This document shows, piece by piece, positions 6,697 through 13,254 of a stretch of 21,573 bases of DNA (positions are counted from its first letter, which is position 1; the number at the start of each line of letters is the position of its first letter). The position numbers were made by a program, and so were the translations under genes. Under the pieces are notes generated by a model that made no database searches, was not told where the DNA came from, and saw only the letters and a list, made by a program, of their open reading frames with translations. This DNA is from a virus, in the IMG/VR virus record IMGVR_UViG_3300024341_000114, positions 1 to 21,573 of that record; one strand, written 5' to 3'.

Positions 6697-7356
6697 ATGA
6701 AAGAAATTGGTTTAATTGACTTAACAAAGTTGAAAGAGGCAATCAAATCCCTAAACGATTCCGGTCTTATTGATCCTAAAATCAAGAGTGTAGGGAAAAC
6801 TAAGGAACAACTAATCGAAGACTTCACCAACAAGATGGATGACTTGATTGAAAATCATCCAGACAAGACAGACAAAATTCCTCAAATGGTAGCTGATATG
6901 TGGAATTTTATGTATGGTACAGATGATGCTCCTCCATCTACTCCTGCGGAACCTAAAGAAAAAGTAGAAGCTGCGGAACCTCAAGAAAAGGTAGAAGCTG
7001 AAGCTCCGAAAAAGGAAAAGAAAGCTAAAGAACCTAAACCTCCGAAAGAGCCCAAGGAAAAGAAAGAGAGAGGTCCTGGAGAAAGGATAATTTGGCTAAA
7101 AAACAAAATTGCTGAAGCTAAGTACACCAAGAAAGAATTGGTGGAAATGTATCTTGAACAATGGGGAGGATCTAAACTTACTCCAGCTACTGCTTTAGCA
7201 GATGGAAAAAACCCCAATCAGTTAGGAACTAAATATGACAGGTTCAAGAAACTTATCCTTGTCAATGGGGATGGAGTTATGAGTTTCGATACATTGGCTC
7301 CTGTTAAACCTAAACCTGTTGAAGCTCCTGCTGAAGCTCCTGCTGAGGCTCAATAA
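6697..7356 (+). CDS. unknown two-domain protein with Pro/Lys/Glu linker
   Basis: The 219-residue protein has a promoter of its own and the strong site AAGGAGG. Residues 1-75 (IGLIDLTKLKEAIKSLNDSG and on) look like a compact helical domain. Residues 80-130 are a low-complexity linker of Pro, Ala, Glu and Lys with repeats such as EPKEKVEA and EPQEKVEA. It changes from acidic to basic near KKEKKAKEPKPPKEP. Residues 130-205 form a second small domain (RIIWLKNKIAEAKYTKKELVEM). The tail repeats PVEAPAEAPAEA. I do not recognise its function. Flexible charged linkers suit DNA-associated or abundant phage proteins. It sits inside the modification operon and its stop shares a base with the folE start. 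Confidence 0.7.
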   Translation: MKEIGLIDLTKLKEAIKSLNDSGLIDPKIKSVGKTKEQLIEDFTNKMDDLIENHPDKTDKIPQMVADMWNFMYGTDDAPPSTPAEPKEKVEAAEPQEKVEAEAPKKEKKAKEPKPPKEPKEKKERGPGERIIWLKNKIAEAKYTKKELVEMYLEQWGGSKLTPATALADGKNPNQLGTKYDRFKKLILVNGDGVMSFDTLAPVKPKPVEAPAEAPAEAQ

Positions 7357-7925
7357 TGAACAAAAATGCCTTGGTGGTAATATTTGCCGGTTTTCTTAAG
7401 GAAATTGGTGAGGATCTGAACAGGAATGGTCTTGTTGATACTCCAAAAAGGATGGCTGAAATGTATGAGGAACTTTTTTGTGGGTATCAACAGGACAAAA
7501 AACCTAGGATCATGACTGTTCCAAATGGAGAAGATGGAATTCTTTATGATGAAATGCTCATAGATCAAGGTTACTTCTTCTCCCTTTGTGAACACCACAT
7601 GCTTCCCTTCTTTGGTGAATACTACTATTCTTACATTCCTGACCAATTAGTTTTAGGAGCAAGTAAAATAGGAAGAATGGTAGATTATTATTCTGGCAGA
7701 CTTCAAGTGGCTGAAAGACTTGTGAATCAAATTGTAAATGAATTTGAAGAAGTCTTAAAACCTCAAGGTCAAATTCTTGTAATGAGTGCCAGACATCTTT
7801 GCAAAGAGATGAGAGGATTGAAAAAATTCAATTCCCCCTATGAAGCAATAGCTACCAGAGGTTTGTTTAGGACTAATGATGGGGGATGTAAAGATGAATT
7901 CCTTGCAAGGATCTCGAAAGGATAA
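7356..7925 (+). CDS. folE: FolE, GTP cyclohydrolase I
   Basis: The enzyme opens GTP to 7,8-dihydroneopterin triphosphate, the first step to 7-deazaguanines. The 189-residue protein has the type IA zinc ligands Cys78 and His81 in SLCEHHMLPF and Cys149 in SARHLCKEMRG. DTPKRMAEMYEELFCGY near 28-44 and the GRLQVAERL segment are family hallmarks. Its neighbours (queE upstream, the QueC fusion downstream) assign it to preQ0 rather than folate synthesis. The start shares a base with the upstream stop (TAATG). Confidence 0.93.
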   Translation: MNKNALVVIFAGFLKEIGEDLNRNGLVDTPKRMAEMYEELFCGYQQDKKPRIMTVPNGEDGILYDEMLIDQGYFFSLCEHHMLPFFGEYYYSYIPDQLVLGASKIGRMVDYYSGRLQVAERLVNQIVNEFEEVLKPQGQILVMSARHLCKEMRGLKKFNSPYEAIATRGLFRTNDGGCKDEFLARISKG

Positions 7926-7928
7926 CTT

Positions 7929-9266
7929 ATGTGTTCTATAAGTGGATGTTTAGTAGATTCCGCAAAAATAGATTCCTTTTATTTAAGGGACATTATCAAA
8001 AAAGCACAAGAAAGAGGTAGAGATTCTTGCGGTATTTATATTGATGGAACTCTCTATTCCTCTATAGAAAAAGGTGTTATTCCTAAGATACCGATTAGTA
8101 TTTATGAAATAGCTATAAATAATAATAGGGCCGAACCTACTACAGAATATGTAGAAAACAAAACTGATAAAGATGTCCAACCTTTCGTTACAAAGAGATT
8201 TGTAGTTGCTCATAATGGTACTATTGCAAATGACAAGGAACTAATTAAAAAATATTCCTTGAAAACAGAATCCAAAATTGATTCTGCTGTAATAGCTCCA
8301 TTATTAGAAAAAATTTGGAACGGTACTGTAGAACATCTTATTGAGGTACTAAGAGATGAGATTGTAGGATCCTATGCTATGGCAATATGGGATAAGAAAA
8401 CTCATACTCTATATTTAGCGGTGAATTACAAACCTTTATTTATAACATTTAAAGGAGATACTATCTATTTTTCCTCTTTAAGAAAATATCTAAATACCTA
8501 TGATAACAAAATAGTGCAAGTTCCCCCTTATTCTCTGTTGGTATTGAAAGGAGGACAACTAATTCAACCCCATTCTCTTTGGAGACCTGCCCCTGAAAAA
8601 GATAAAAAGGTATTAGTAATATGTTCAGGTGGATTAGATTCTGTAGTAACTGCAACCTATTTAAAAGATCAAGGATATGATGTTACTTTAGTCCATTTTG
8701 TTTATGGATGCAGGGCAGAAAAAAAAGAAATTCAAGCTGTAAAAGATGTTTCAGATTACCTTAACATGTCCTATCTTTTGGTTCCTCTTGACATCTTCAA
8801 AACTGTTATCGGACATTCAAGACTTACAAACACAAAAGATCAATTAGCAGATGGAGAGGCTTCCGCTGAACTTGCTTGGGAGTGGGTTCCTGCAAGAAAT
8901 TTAATAATGTATTCCATAGCTACAGCACTTGCAGAATCAAGAGGAGTAACTTACATAGCTTTGGGAAATAATCTTGAAGAAAGCGGGGCCTATCCTGATA
9001 ATGAGATGATCTTTGCTCAAAAATTCAATGACATCCTACCTTATGCTACCAATCTACAAAACAGGGTAGAAATGTTACAGCCTGTTGGAAACTTAATGAA
9101 ACATGAGATAGTAAAAATGGGGTTAGAACTTAAGGCTCCTCTACATCTAACTTGGTCTTGTTATGAAGGTAGAGATTTGCATTGTGGGGTGTGCGGACCT
9201 TGCTATATGAGAAAAAAGGCTTTTATAATGAATAAGGTTGAAGATTGCATAAAATATGAAAACTAG
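7929..9266 (+). CDS. GAT-QueC fusion: class II amidotransferase plus preQ0 synthase
   Basis: Residues 1-220 are a class II glutamine amidotransferase. After Met removal Cys2 (MCSISGC) is the N-terminal nucleophile, and NRAEPTTEYV, AHNGTIAND and GSYAMAIW follow as in GlmS-type domains. Residues 225-445 are QueC. The PP-loop is SGGLDS at 233-238, WVPARNLIMYSIA follows, and a zinc site is formed by Cys411, Cys419, Cys422 and Cys425. QueC turns 7-carboxy-7-deazaguanine into preQ0. The same fusion makes archaeosine in tRNA in Crenarchaeota and occurs in Enterobacteria phage 9g, whose DNA carries dG+. AAAGGA precedes the ATG by six bases. The last codons overlap dpdA. Confidence 0.92.
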   Translation: MCSISGCLVDSAKIDSFYLRDIIKKAQERGRDSCGIYIDGTLYSSIEKGVIPKIPISIYEIAINNNRAEPTTEYVENKTDKDVQPFVTKRFVVAHNGTIANDKELIKKYSLKTESKIDSAVIAPLLEKIWNGTVEHLIEVLRDEIVGSYAMAIWDKKTHTLYLAVNYKPLFITFKGDTIYFSSLRKYLNTYDNKIVQVPPYSLLVLKGGQLIQPHSLWRPAPEKDKKVLVICSGGLDSVVTATYLKDQGYDVTLVHFVYGCRAEKKEIQAVKDVSDYLNMSYLLVPLDIFKTVIGHSRLTNTKDQLADGEASAELAWEWVPARNLIMYSIATALAESRGVTYIALGNNLEESGAYPDNEMIFAQKFNDILPYATNLQNRVEMLQPVGNLMKHEIVKMGLELKAPLHLTWSCYEGRDLHCGVCGPCYMRKKAFIMNKVEDCIKYEN

Positions 9267-11073
9267 GATCTTTTTAGATTCTGGAGCTTATACAGCCTTA
9301 ACCAAAAACACAACTATTAATCTAACCGATTACATAAGATTTATCAAGGCTAATTTAGAATATTTAGAAGTTTATACCAATCTTGATTGTATTGGTAACG
9401 CCGAAGAAACTCTGATCAATCAAAAAGTTATGGAAGATTGTGGATTAAAACCTCTTCCTTGCTATCATTACAATGAAGATGAAAAGTATTTAAGATATTA
9501 CCTTGATAATTATGAGTATGTAGCTTTAGGGGGAATGGTAGGGGGAAGAAAAGAATCCTTACTCTCTTGGTTAGATCAATGTTGGAGAGTTATCTGTAAA
9601 GCTCCTGACTTTATCCCTAAAAATAAGATACATGGATTTGGTTTGACTTCTCCTGAGTTGATAGCAAGATACCCTTGGTATTGTATGACAGAAGAAGACC
9701 ATTCAATATTGACTAGATCAGGATGGAACAATTTATCAAATTTAAAAGTAGGAGATGAAATTCTGACTTTCAATTACGGGAAAACAGAATGGCAGAAAAT
9801 AGAAGAAATTCCTATATTTGAAGTTCATAATGAAAAGTTATACAAATTATATAATAGGAATTTTAAAACCATTGTTAGTGAAAACCATCGTTGGGTAGTG
9901 TCTCATTGGCAACATAGAGATGAAGAATATAAATGGAGAACAACAAAAACCCTTTCATTTAATGATTGTATTAACCGTGTAGGAATGGATTACAATTTTC
10001 CCACAGAATCTAACATATCAAATGAACAAGTGATCATTTTATCTTGGTTTTGGACAGATGGTACTATAAACAAAAGAAAAAGATATACCAAAAATAATGT
10101 AGTAATATATCAATCAGAAAAAGCGAATCCTGAAAAGTGTAAAATAATAAGGGAAGCCCTTATAAGGAGCGGAGAAATATTTTGTGAAAGTATAACTGAA
10201 AATATTATTTCCTTTGAATTGTACGGGGAAATGTCGGATTGGTTATTATCTATTGCACCTAATAAAAAACTACCCGTTGATTTACCCTATAAATTAACAA
10301 AAGAACAAACGGAATTATTTATTAATAATTCCGTTTTAGCAGATGGGACTATTTCAGGTCTAAAAAGAATAAAAGGGTTTGAGATTAAAGTCAAAAAGGA
10401 AATTAAAAAGGAAAATTTAGAAGTAATAAGGATAATGTGTTTATTGTTAGGTATACCCACCTCTGTTTATGAATACAATAATTATAAAGGATTAAGGTCT
10501 TCTTCTATAAAACATATCTATGTAAATAAACTAAAAAAGGAAGAACAAATTTATTCAGGAAAACTATGGTGTGTGAAAGTCCCTTCTGAAGCATTTTTTG
10601 TAAAATGTAATAACCATATTTATGTTACAGGTAATTCAGTTGATTCTAGTTCATGGGTTCAATATGGAAAATATGGAATGGTCTTGATTCCTAGAGGTTC
10701 TTTCTCTGTGCCCCCATGGAGATTATTTATGTCAACTAGAAGTTCCAAGATAGGTAAAGATGGAGAGATACACTTTGATAATTTGACTAAACACTATAAA
10801 GCTTTAGCTTTAAACTACATTTCCTCTAAAGGATTCAGCTTGGGATCATCTGAATTTAAGAGAGTTCACAATCTTTATAGACTGAAAGATAACGAAGCTT
10901 GGGCTGATATTAAAGAAAAAATTGTGGAGATCATTTTAGAAAAAGGATTGAGGAACAGTCATGAGTTAAGGGATCAATTCAATACCTGTTTCTTCCTTGA
11001 TCTGCAAAATAGTGTACCTGAATGGCCCTGGCCTTGGAAGAAAGGAAGAAATGATTCTCTACTTTGCAGGTAA
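9256..11073 (+). CDS. dpdA: DpdA-like 7-deazaguanine DNA transglycosylase, intein-containing
   Basis: The 605-codon gene encodes a TGT-fold protein split by an intein. Removing residues 143-460 leaves a 287-residue enzyme. The N-extein opens IFLDSGAYTAL, where Asp8 in DSGA matches the TGT/DpdA catalytic Asp motif. ALGGMVGG and HGFGLTSPELIARYPWY follow. The C-extein begins SVDSSSWVQYG, whose Asp463 is the probable second active-site Asp. DpdA exchanges guanine in DNA for preQ0 or a derivative. The call rests on these motifs and on the adjacent preQ0 genes. The start overlaps GAT-QueC by 11 bases. The C-terminal WPWPWKKGRND is contiguous with the next gene's ribosome-binding site. Confidence 0.87.
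   Translation: MKTRIFLDSGAYTALTKNTTINLTDYIRFIKANLEYLEVYTNLDCIGNAEETLINQKVMEDCGLKPLPCYHYNEDEKYLRYYLDNYEYVALGGMVGGRKESLLSWLDQCWRVICKAPDFIPKNKIHGFGLTSPELIARYPWYCMTEEDHSILTRSGWNNLSNLKVGDEILTFNYGKTEWQKIEEIPIFEVHNEKLYKLYNRNFKTIVSENHRWVVSHWQHRDEEYKWRTTKTLSFNDCINRVGMDYNFPTESNISNEQVIILSWFWTDGTINKRKRYTKNNVVIYQSEKANPEKCKIIREALIRSGEIFCESITENIISFELYGEMSDWLLSIAPNKKLPVDLPYKLTKEQTELFINNSVLADGTISGLKRIKGFEIKVKKEIKKENLEVIRIMCLLLGIPTSVYEYNNYKGLRSSSIKHIYVNKLKKEEQIYSGKLWCVKVPSEAFFVKCNNHIYVTGNSVDSSSWVQYGKYGMVLIPRGSFSVPPWRLFMSTRSSKIGKDGEIHFDNLTKHYKALALNYISSKGFSLGSSEFKRVHNLYRLKDNEAWADIKEKIVEIILEKGLRNSHELRDQFNTCFFLDLQNSVPEWPWPWKKGRNDSLLCR
9682..10635 (+). mobile_element. intein with LAGLIDADG endonuclease in dpdA
   Basis: The 318-residue intein runs from Cys143 to Asn460 with Ser461 as +1 residue. 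Block A is CMTEEDHSILTRSGWNNL followed by KVGDEILTF. Block B is TIVSENHRWVV, with the structural His. Block F/G is KLWCVKVPSEAFFVK then HIYVTGN. LSWFWTDGTI (262-271) and NNSVLADGTI (357-366) are two LAGLIDADG-type helices of a homing endonuclease domain. The penultimate residue is Gly instead of the usual His, an uncommon variant. The junction YPWY/SVDSSSW restores an uninterrupted DpdA motif. Confidence 0.9.
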
Positions 11074-11272
11074 TTTCCCACAGTTATCAGACATCAAAAA
11101 GGAAAAAGAGTTCAAGGAAAGATTGCCGGAGTACAATAGATTGATTTCCTTTTATTATCTAAATGAATGTGAAACGGTACTTAAACTTGTAAAAGAGAAG
11201 GAGGAATATTTTGCGGAGGAAATCATAGAACCCGAATTTAAGAAAACAAAACAGAAAGGATTTAAAATATAA
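11051..11272 (+). CDS. hypothetical protein, 73 aa
   Basis: I choose ATG 11051, preceded by AAAGGAAG at 11041-11048, over an earlier in-frame ATG at 10997 that lies deeper in dpdA and lacks a ribosome-binding site. The product (MILYFAGNFPQLSDIKKEKE) starts with a short hydrophobic strand and Gly-Asn-Phe, then turns helical and strongly charged. It overlaps the end of dpdA by 23 bases, so it is probably co-translated with it and may help modification. No family is recognised. Its last 11 codons lie in the first copy of a 32-bp direct repeat. Confidence 0.65.
   Translation: MILYFAGNFPQLSDIKKEKEFKERLPEYNRLISFYYLNECETVLKLVKEKEEYFAEEIIEPEFKKTKQKGFKI
11237..11268 (+). repeat. 32-bp direct repeat, copy 1
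   Basis: The 32 bases starting TTTAAGAAAACAAAACAG are identical to 11398-11429. This copy encodes the C-terminus FKKTKQKGFK of the upstream gene. The pair brackets a palindromic 129-bp insert. Confidence 0.9.
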
Positions 11273-11397
11273 AAAGAGGGTAAGAAAAGTAAAAGGAGGA
11301 TGGGATATAAATAGAATCTCTTGATGCAACAAGGGTAAATAACATTGACCTGAGACTTTGTTATAAATTTTATTTATAGGATACCCCACCTGCCCTC
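11269..11397 (+). other. palindromic insert between 32-bp direct repeats
   Basis: The 129 bp between the repeats contain no convincing ORF and fold back on themselves. AAAGAGGG (11273-11280) pairs with CCCTCTTT (11393-11400, reaching into repeat copy 2). AGG (11297-11299) and TGGG (11301-11304) pair with CCCA and CCT (11385-11391). TATAAATA (11306-11313) pairs with TATTTATA (11371-11378). AACAA/TTGTT can close an inner loop. No T run follows the outer stem, so it is not a standard terminator. It could be a MITE-like insertion, a structured RNA or both. Confidence 0.6.
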
Positions 11398-11429
11398 TTT
11401 AAGAAAACAAAACAGAAAGGATTTAAAAT
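11398..11429 (+). repeat. 32-bp direct repeat, copy 2
   Basis: Identical to 11237-11268. This copy supplies the ribosome-binding site AGAAAGGA for the TTG start at 11430. In its own frame it reads FKKTKQKGFKI followed by TGA, which suggests that the upstream gene once ended here in a TTGA overlap. Confidence 0.9.
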
Positions 11430-11603
11430 TTGAAAGCCTATAAATGTGATGTTTGCCGAGAACTCTTTTTGGGAGAACCTTTTTCTAAAGCAAAAATCCA
11501 ACAGATTTTGTCCTCTCCTTCTCCTGCAGCAAAAGAATATGTACTTGACTTATGTAAAAGATGTTTTGAAGAATTAATAATACCAAAGGAGGTAGACCAT
11601 TGA
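11430..11603 (+). CDS. small zinc-ribbon protein, 57 aa, TTG start
   Basis: The TTG at 11430 follows AGAAAGGA by about nine bases. The product KAYKCDVCRELFLGEPF ends with the mirrored pair DLCKRCFEEL, giving Cys-x2-Cys twice and a probable zinc site. Its stop overlaps the TTG start of the clamp gene (TTGA) and AAAGGAGG near its end serves that gene. It has no known function and could be an adaptor or regulator. Confidence 0.65.
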   Translation: MKAYKCDVCRELFLGEPFSKAKIQQILSSPSPAAKEYVLDLCKRCFEELIIPKEVDH

Positions 11604-12628
11604 GAATCATAAGAGATCAACTTGTTAATATCCTAGCTTCACTAAAACCTGGGTTGGCTAAAAAAGATTTAATCCAACAAATGTCCCATTTTATCTTTAC
11701 AGGACATGACATCTGTACCTACAATGATAGAACCTGTATAATTTATCCTTACGAAACAGATTTCAAATGCTCTGTAAAAGGTGAGGAACTTTATAAGGTT
11801 CTCTATGGTGTAAGTGAAGATGAAGTGGACATGATTGTAGAAAATAATTACCTAAAAATAGGTTCTAAAAAACTGAAGGCAGGACTTTCTACCTTGATTG
11901 ATGAAAAAGAAAAAGTGGAACCTATGATCAATTCAATAAAAAGGAGTTTAAAGAAATTAGAATTTGAACCTTTGCCTACAAACTTCCTAGATGGTTCATT
12001 TCTCTGTATGTTTAGTACAGCTAAGGACATGACAAAAGGAGTTCTGAATTGTGTTTGTTACCATGATGAAAATATATTTTCAACCGATTCTTTAAGGGTA
12101 AGTCATTTTAAGATGAACAGACCTGTAAAATTCTCCTTGATCCATTTCAAAAATGTAATTGATATGGTAAAATTTCCTATAGTTGAGACAGCACTCGGAA
12201 CATCTTGGATACATTTCAAAACATCTGATGGTGTCTTGTTTAATTGCAGAGTTTTACTTGAGGAATATCCTGAACATATTGAAAATTATTTCAATGTAAC
12301 AGGTAAAAAGATTTCCTTGCCTAAGAAACTAAAAGAAGTAATTGAAACTGTTACTGTTTTAGCAGAAGGAGAAATTGATACCGAAAGAGTTATAAAGGTA
12401 GAAATTGCTAACAACGAAATAAAATGTACTGCAAAAAAGGAAAGAGGATGGATTGAGAATTCTACAGAAATTGAATATAAGGACAAACTTATAACCTTTT
12501 ATATCAATCCTATATTCTTTGCTCAAATTTTAGATAGGGCAACAGACATGGTTGTGGAACAAAATACAGCCTTGTTTGTGACTGAAACCTTTAAACATGT
12601 TATTTCTTTATTACCCATGGAGGAATGA
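11600..12628 (+). CDS. DNA polymerase sliding clamp (DnaN-like)
   Basis: The 342-residue protein starts at TTG behind the near-ideal AAAGGAGG. Its length and pattern fit a bacterial-type beta clamp with repeated domains: GHDICTYNDRTCIIYPYETD in the first, FSTDSLRVSHF and the EEYPEH segment in the middle, and a C-terminal ISLLPME like the DnaN ending. It would form a ring on DNA and hold the polymerase encoded at 13223, loaded by the ATPase at 16479. Sequence is divergent, so the call rests on these segments and on context. Its stop overlaps the HNH gene start. Confidence 0.8.
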   Translation: MRIIRDQLVNILASLKPGLAKKDLIQQMSHFIFTGHDICTYNDRTCIIYPYETDFKCSVKGEELYKVLYGVSEDEVDMIVENNYLKIGSKKLKAGLSTLIDEKEKVEPMINSIKRSLKKLEFEPLPTNFLDGSFLCMFSTAKDMTKGVLNCVCYHDENIFSTDSLRVSHFKMNRPVKFSLIHFKNVIDMVKFPIVETALGTSWIHFKTSDGVLFNCRVLLEEYPEHIENYFNVTGKKISLPKKLKEVIETVTVLAEGEIDTERVIKVEIANNEIKCTAKKERGWIENSTEIEYKDKLITFYINPIFFAQILDRATDMVVEQNTALFVTETFKHVISLLPMEE

Positions 12629-13254
12629 TGAAGGTTTGTTCAGTAGAGGGATGCAATAGAAAACATCATGCAAAAGGATTATGTGAAAAACATTATATGC
12701 AAATAAGGTTATATGGAAAAATTTTAGAGAGGACAATGTTTGACAAAAATGAGATAATCTTTGGTAAGTTTTTCTGTATTATGAAATTGTATAATTCAAA
12801 GGGAATAGAAATAGGGGAAACCTATTTTGATTTTGAGGATTATGAAAGAATAAAAAAGTACAAGTGGTGTATTAATTCTAATGGGTACGTGGTGTCTTAT
12901 ATGAAAGGCAAAATAATATACCTAACCAAATTTTTACTTAATCCTTTAAAAGGTGTACAAATTGATCACAAAAATAGGAATAAGTTAGATAATAGAAGGA
13001 GAAATTTAAGATTAGCAACTCATCAACAGAATCAAATAAACAAAAACCTATCAAAATTTAATAAATCAGGGTATTCGGGTATATTTATTTCTCATGGAAA
13101 ATGGGTAGCACAAATAAAGATAAATAAAAAGACAACACATATTGGTACTTTTGCTTCAAAAGAAGAAGCTGTATTAGCTAGAATAAATAAAGCTTCAGAA
13201 ATATATGGAGAGTTTATTCCTTATGAAAATAAAAGGATTTTTTCCATCAGATGA
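12628..13254 (+). CDS. HNH homing endonuclease with AP2 domain (copy 2)
   Basis: I choose ATG 12628 over 12625 because it spaces well from GGAGGA and gives 208 residues, exactly the length of copy 1 at 2868. The order is the same. The zinc finger is CSVEGCNRKHHAKGLCEKHY, the HNH core is IDHKNRNKLDNRRRNLRLAT, and the AP2-like region is SGYSGIFI plus HIGTFASKEEAVLA. The two copies are clearly paralogous but diverged. It lies between the clamp and polymerase genes. Its last 11 codons overlap the start of the polymerase gene and carry that gene's ribosome-binding site. Confidence 0.87.
   Translation: MKVCSVEGCNRKHHAKGLCEKHYMQIRLYGKILERTMFDKNEIIFGKFFCIMKLYNSKGIEIGETYFDFEDYERIKKYKWCINSNGYVVSYMKGKIIYLTKFLLNPLKGVQIDHKNRNKLDNRRRNLRLATHQQNQINKNLSKFNKSGYSGIFISHGKWVAQIKINKKTTHIGTFASKEEAVLARINKASEIYGEFIPYENKRIFSIR

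Noticed and set aside
6981-7217. Minus-strand ORF opposite the linker-rich protein
   Set aside because: It is the complement of a low-complexity Pro/Lys/Glu stretch, which rarely contains stop codons in other frames. No minus-strand ORF in the window has a convincing family pattern, ribosome-binding site or context.
10997-11050. Longer form of the 11051 gene from ATG 10997
   Set aside because: The extra codons overlap dpdA fully and lack a ribosome-binding site; AAAGGAAG sits just before 11051.
11269-11397. preQ1 riboswitch in the leader after the modification genes
   Set aside because: I looked for the CCCUCUAUAAAAAACUAA-type 3' half of class I and saw nothing close. The location after dpdA also does not fit control of preQ0 genes.
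13205-13222. Polymerase start at ATG 13205
   Set aside because: No ribosome-binding site precedes it, while ATG 13223 has GGAGAG at a workable distance.
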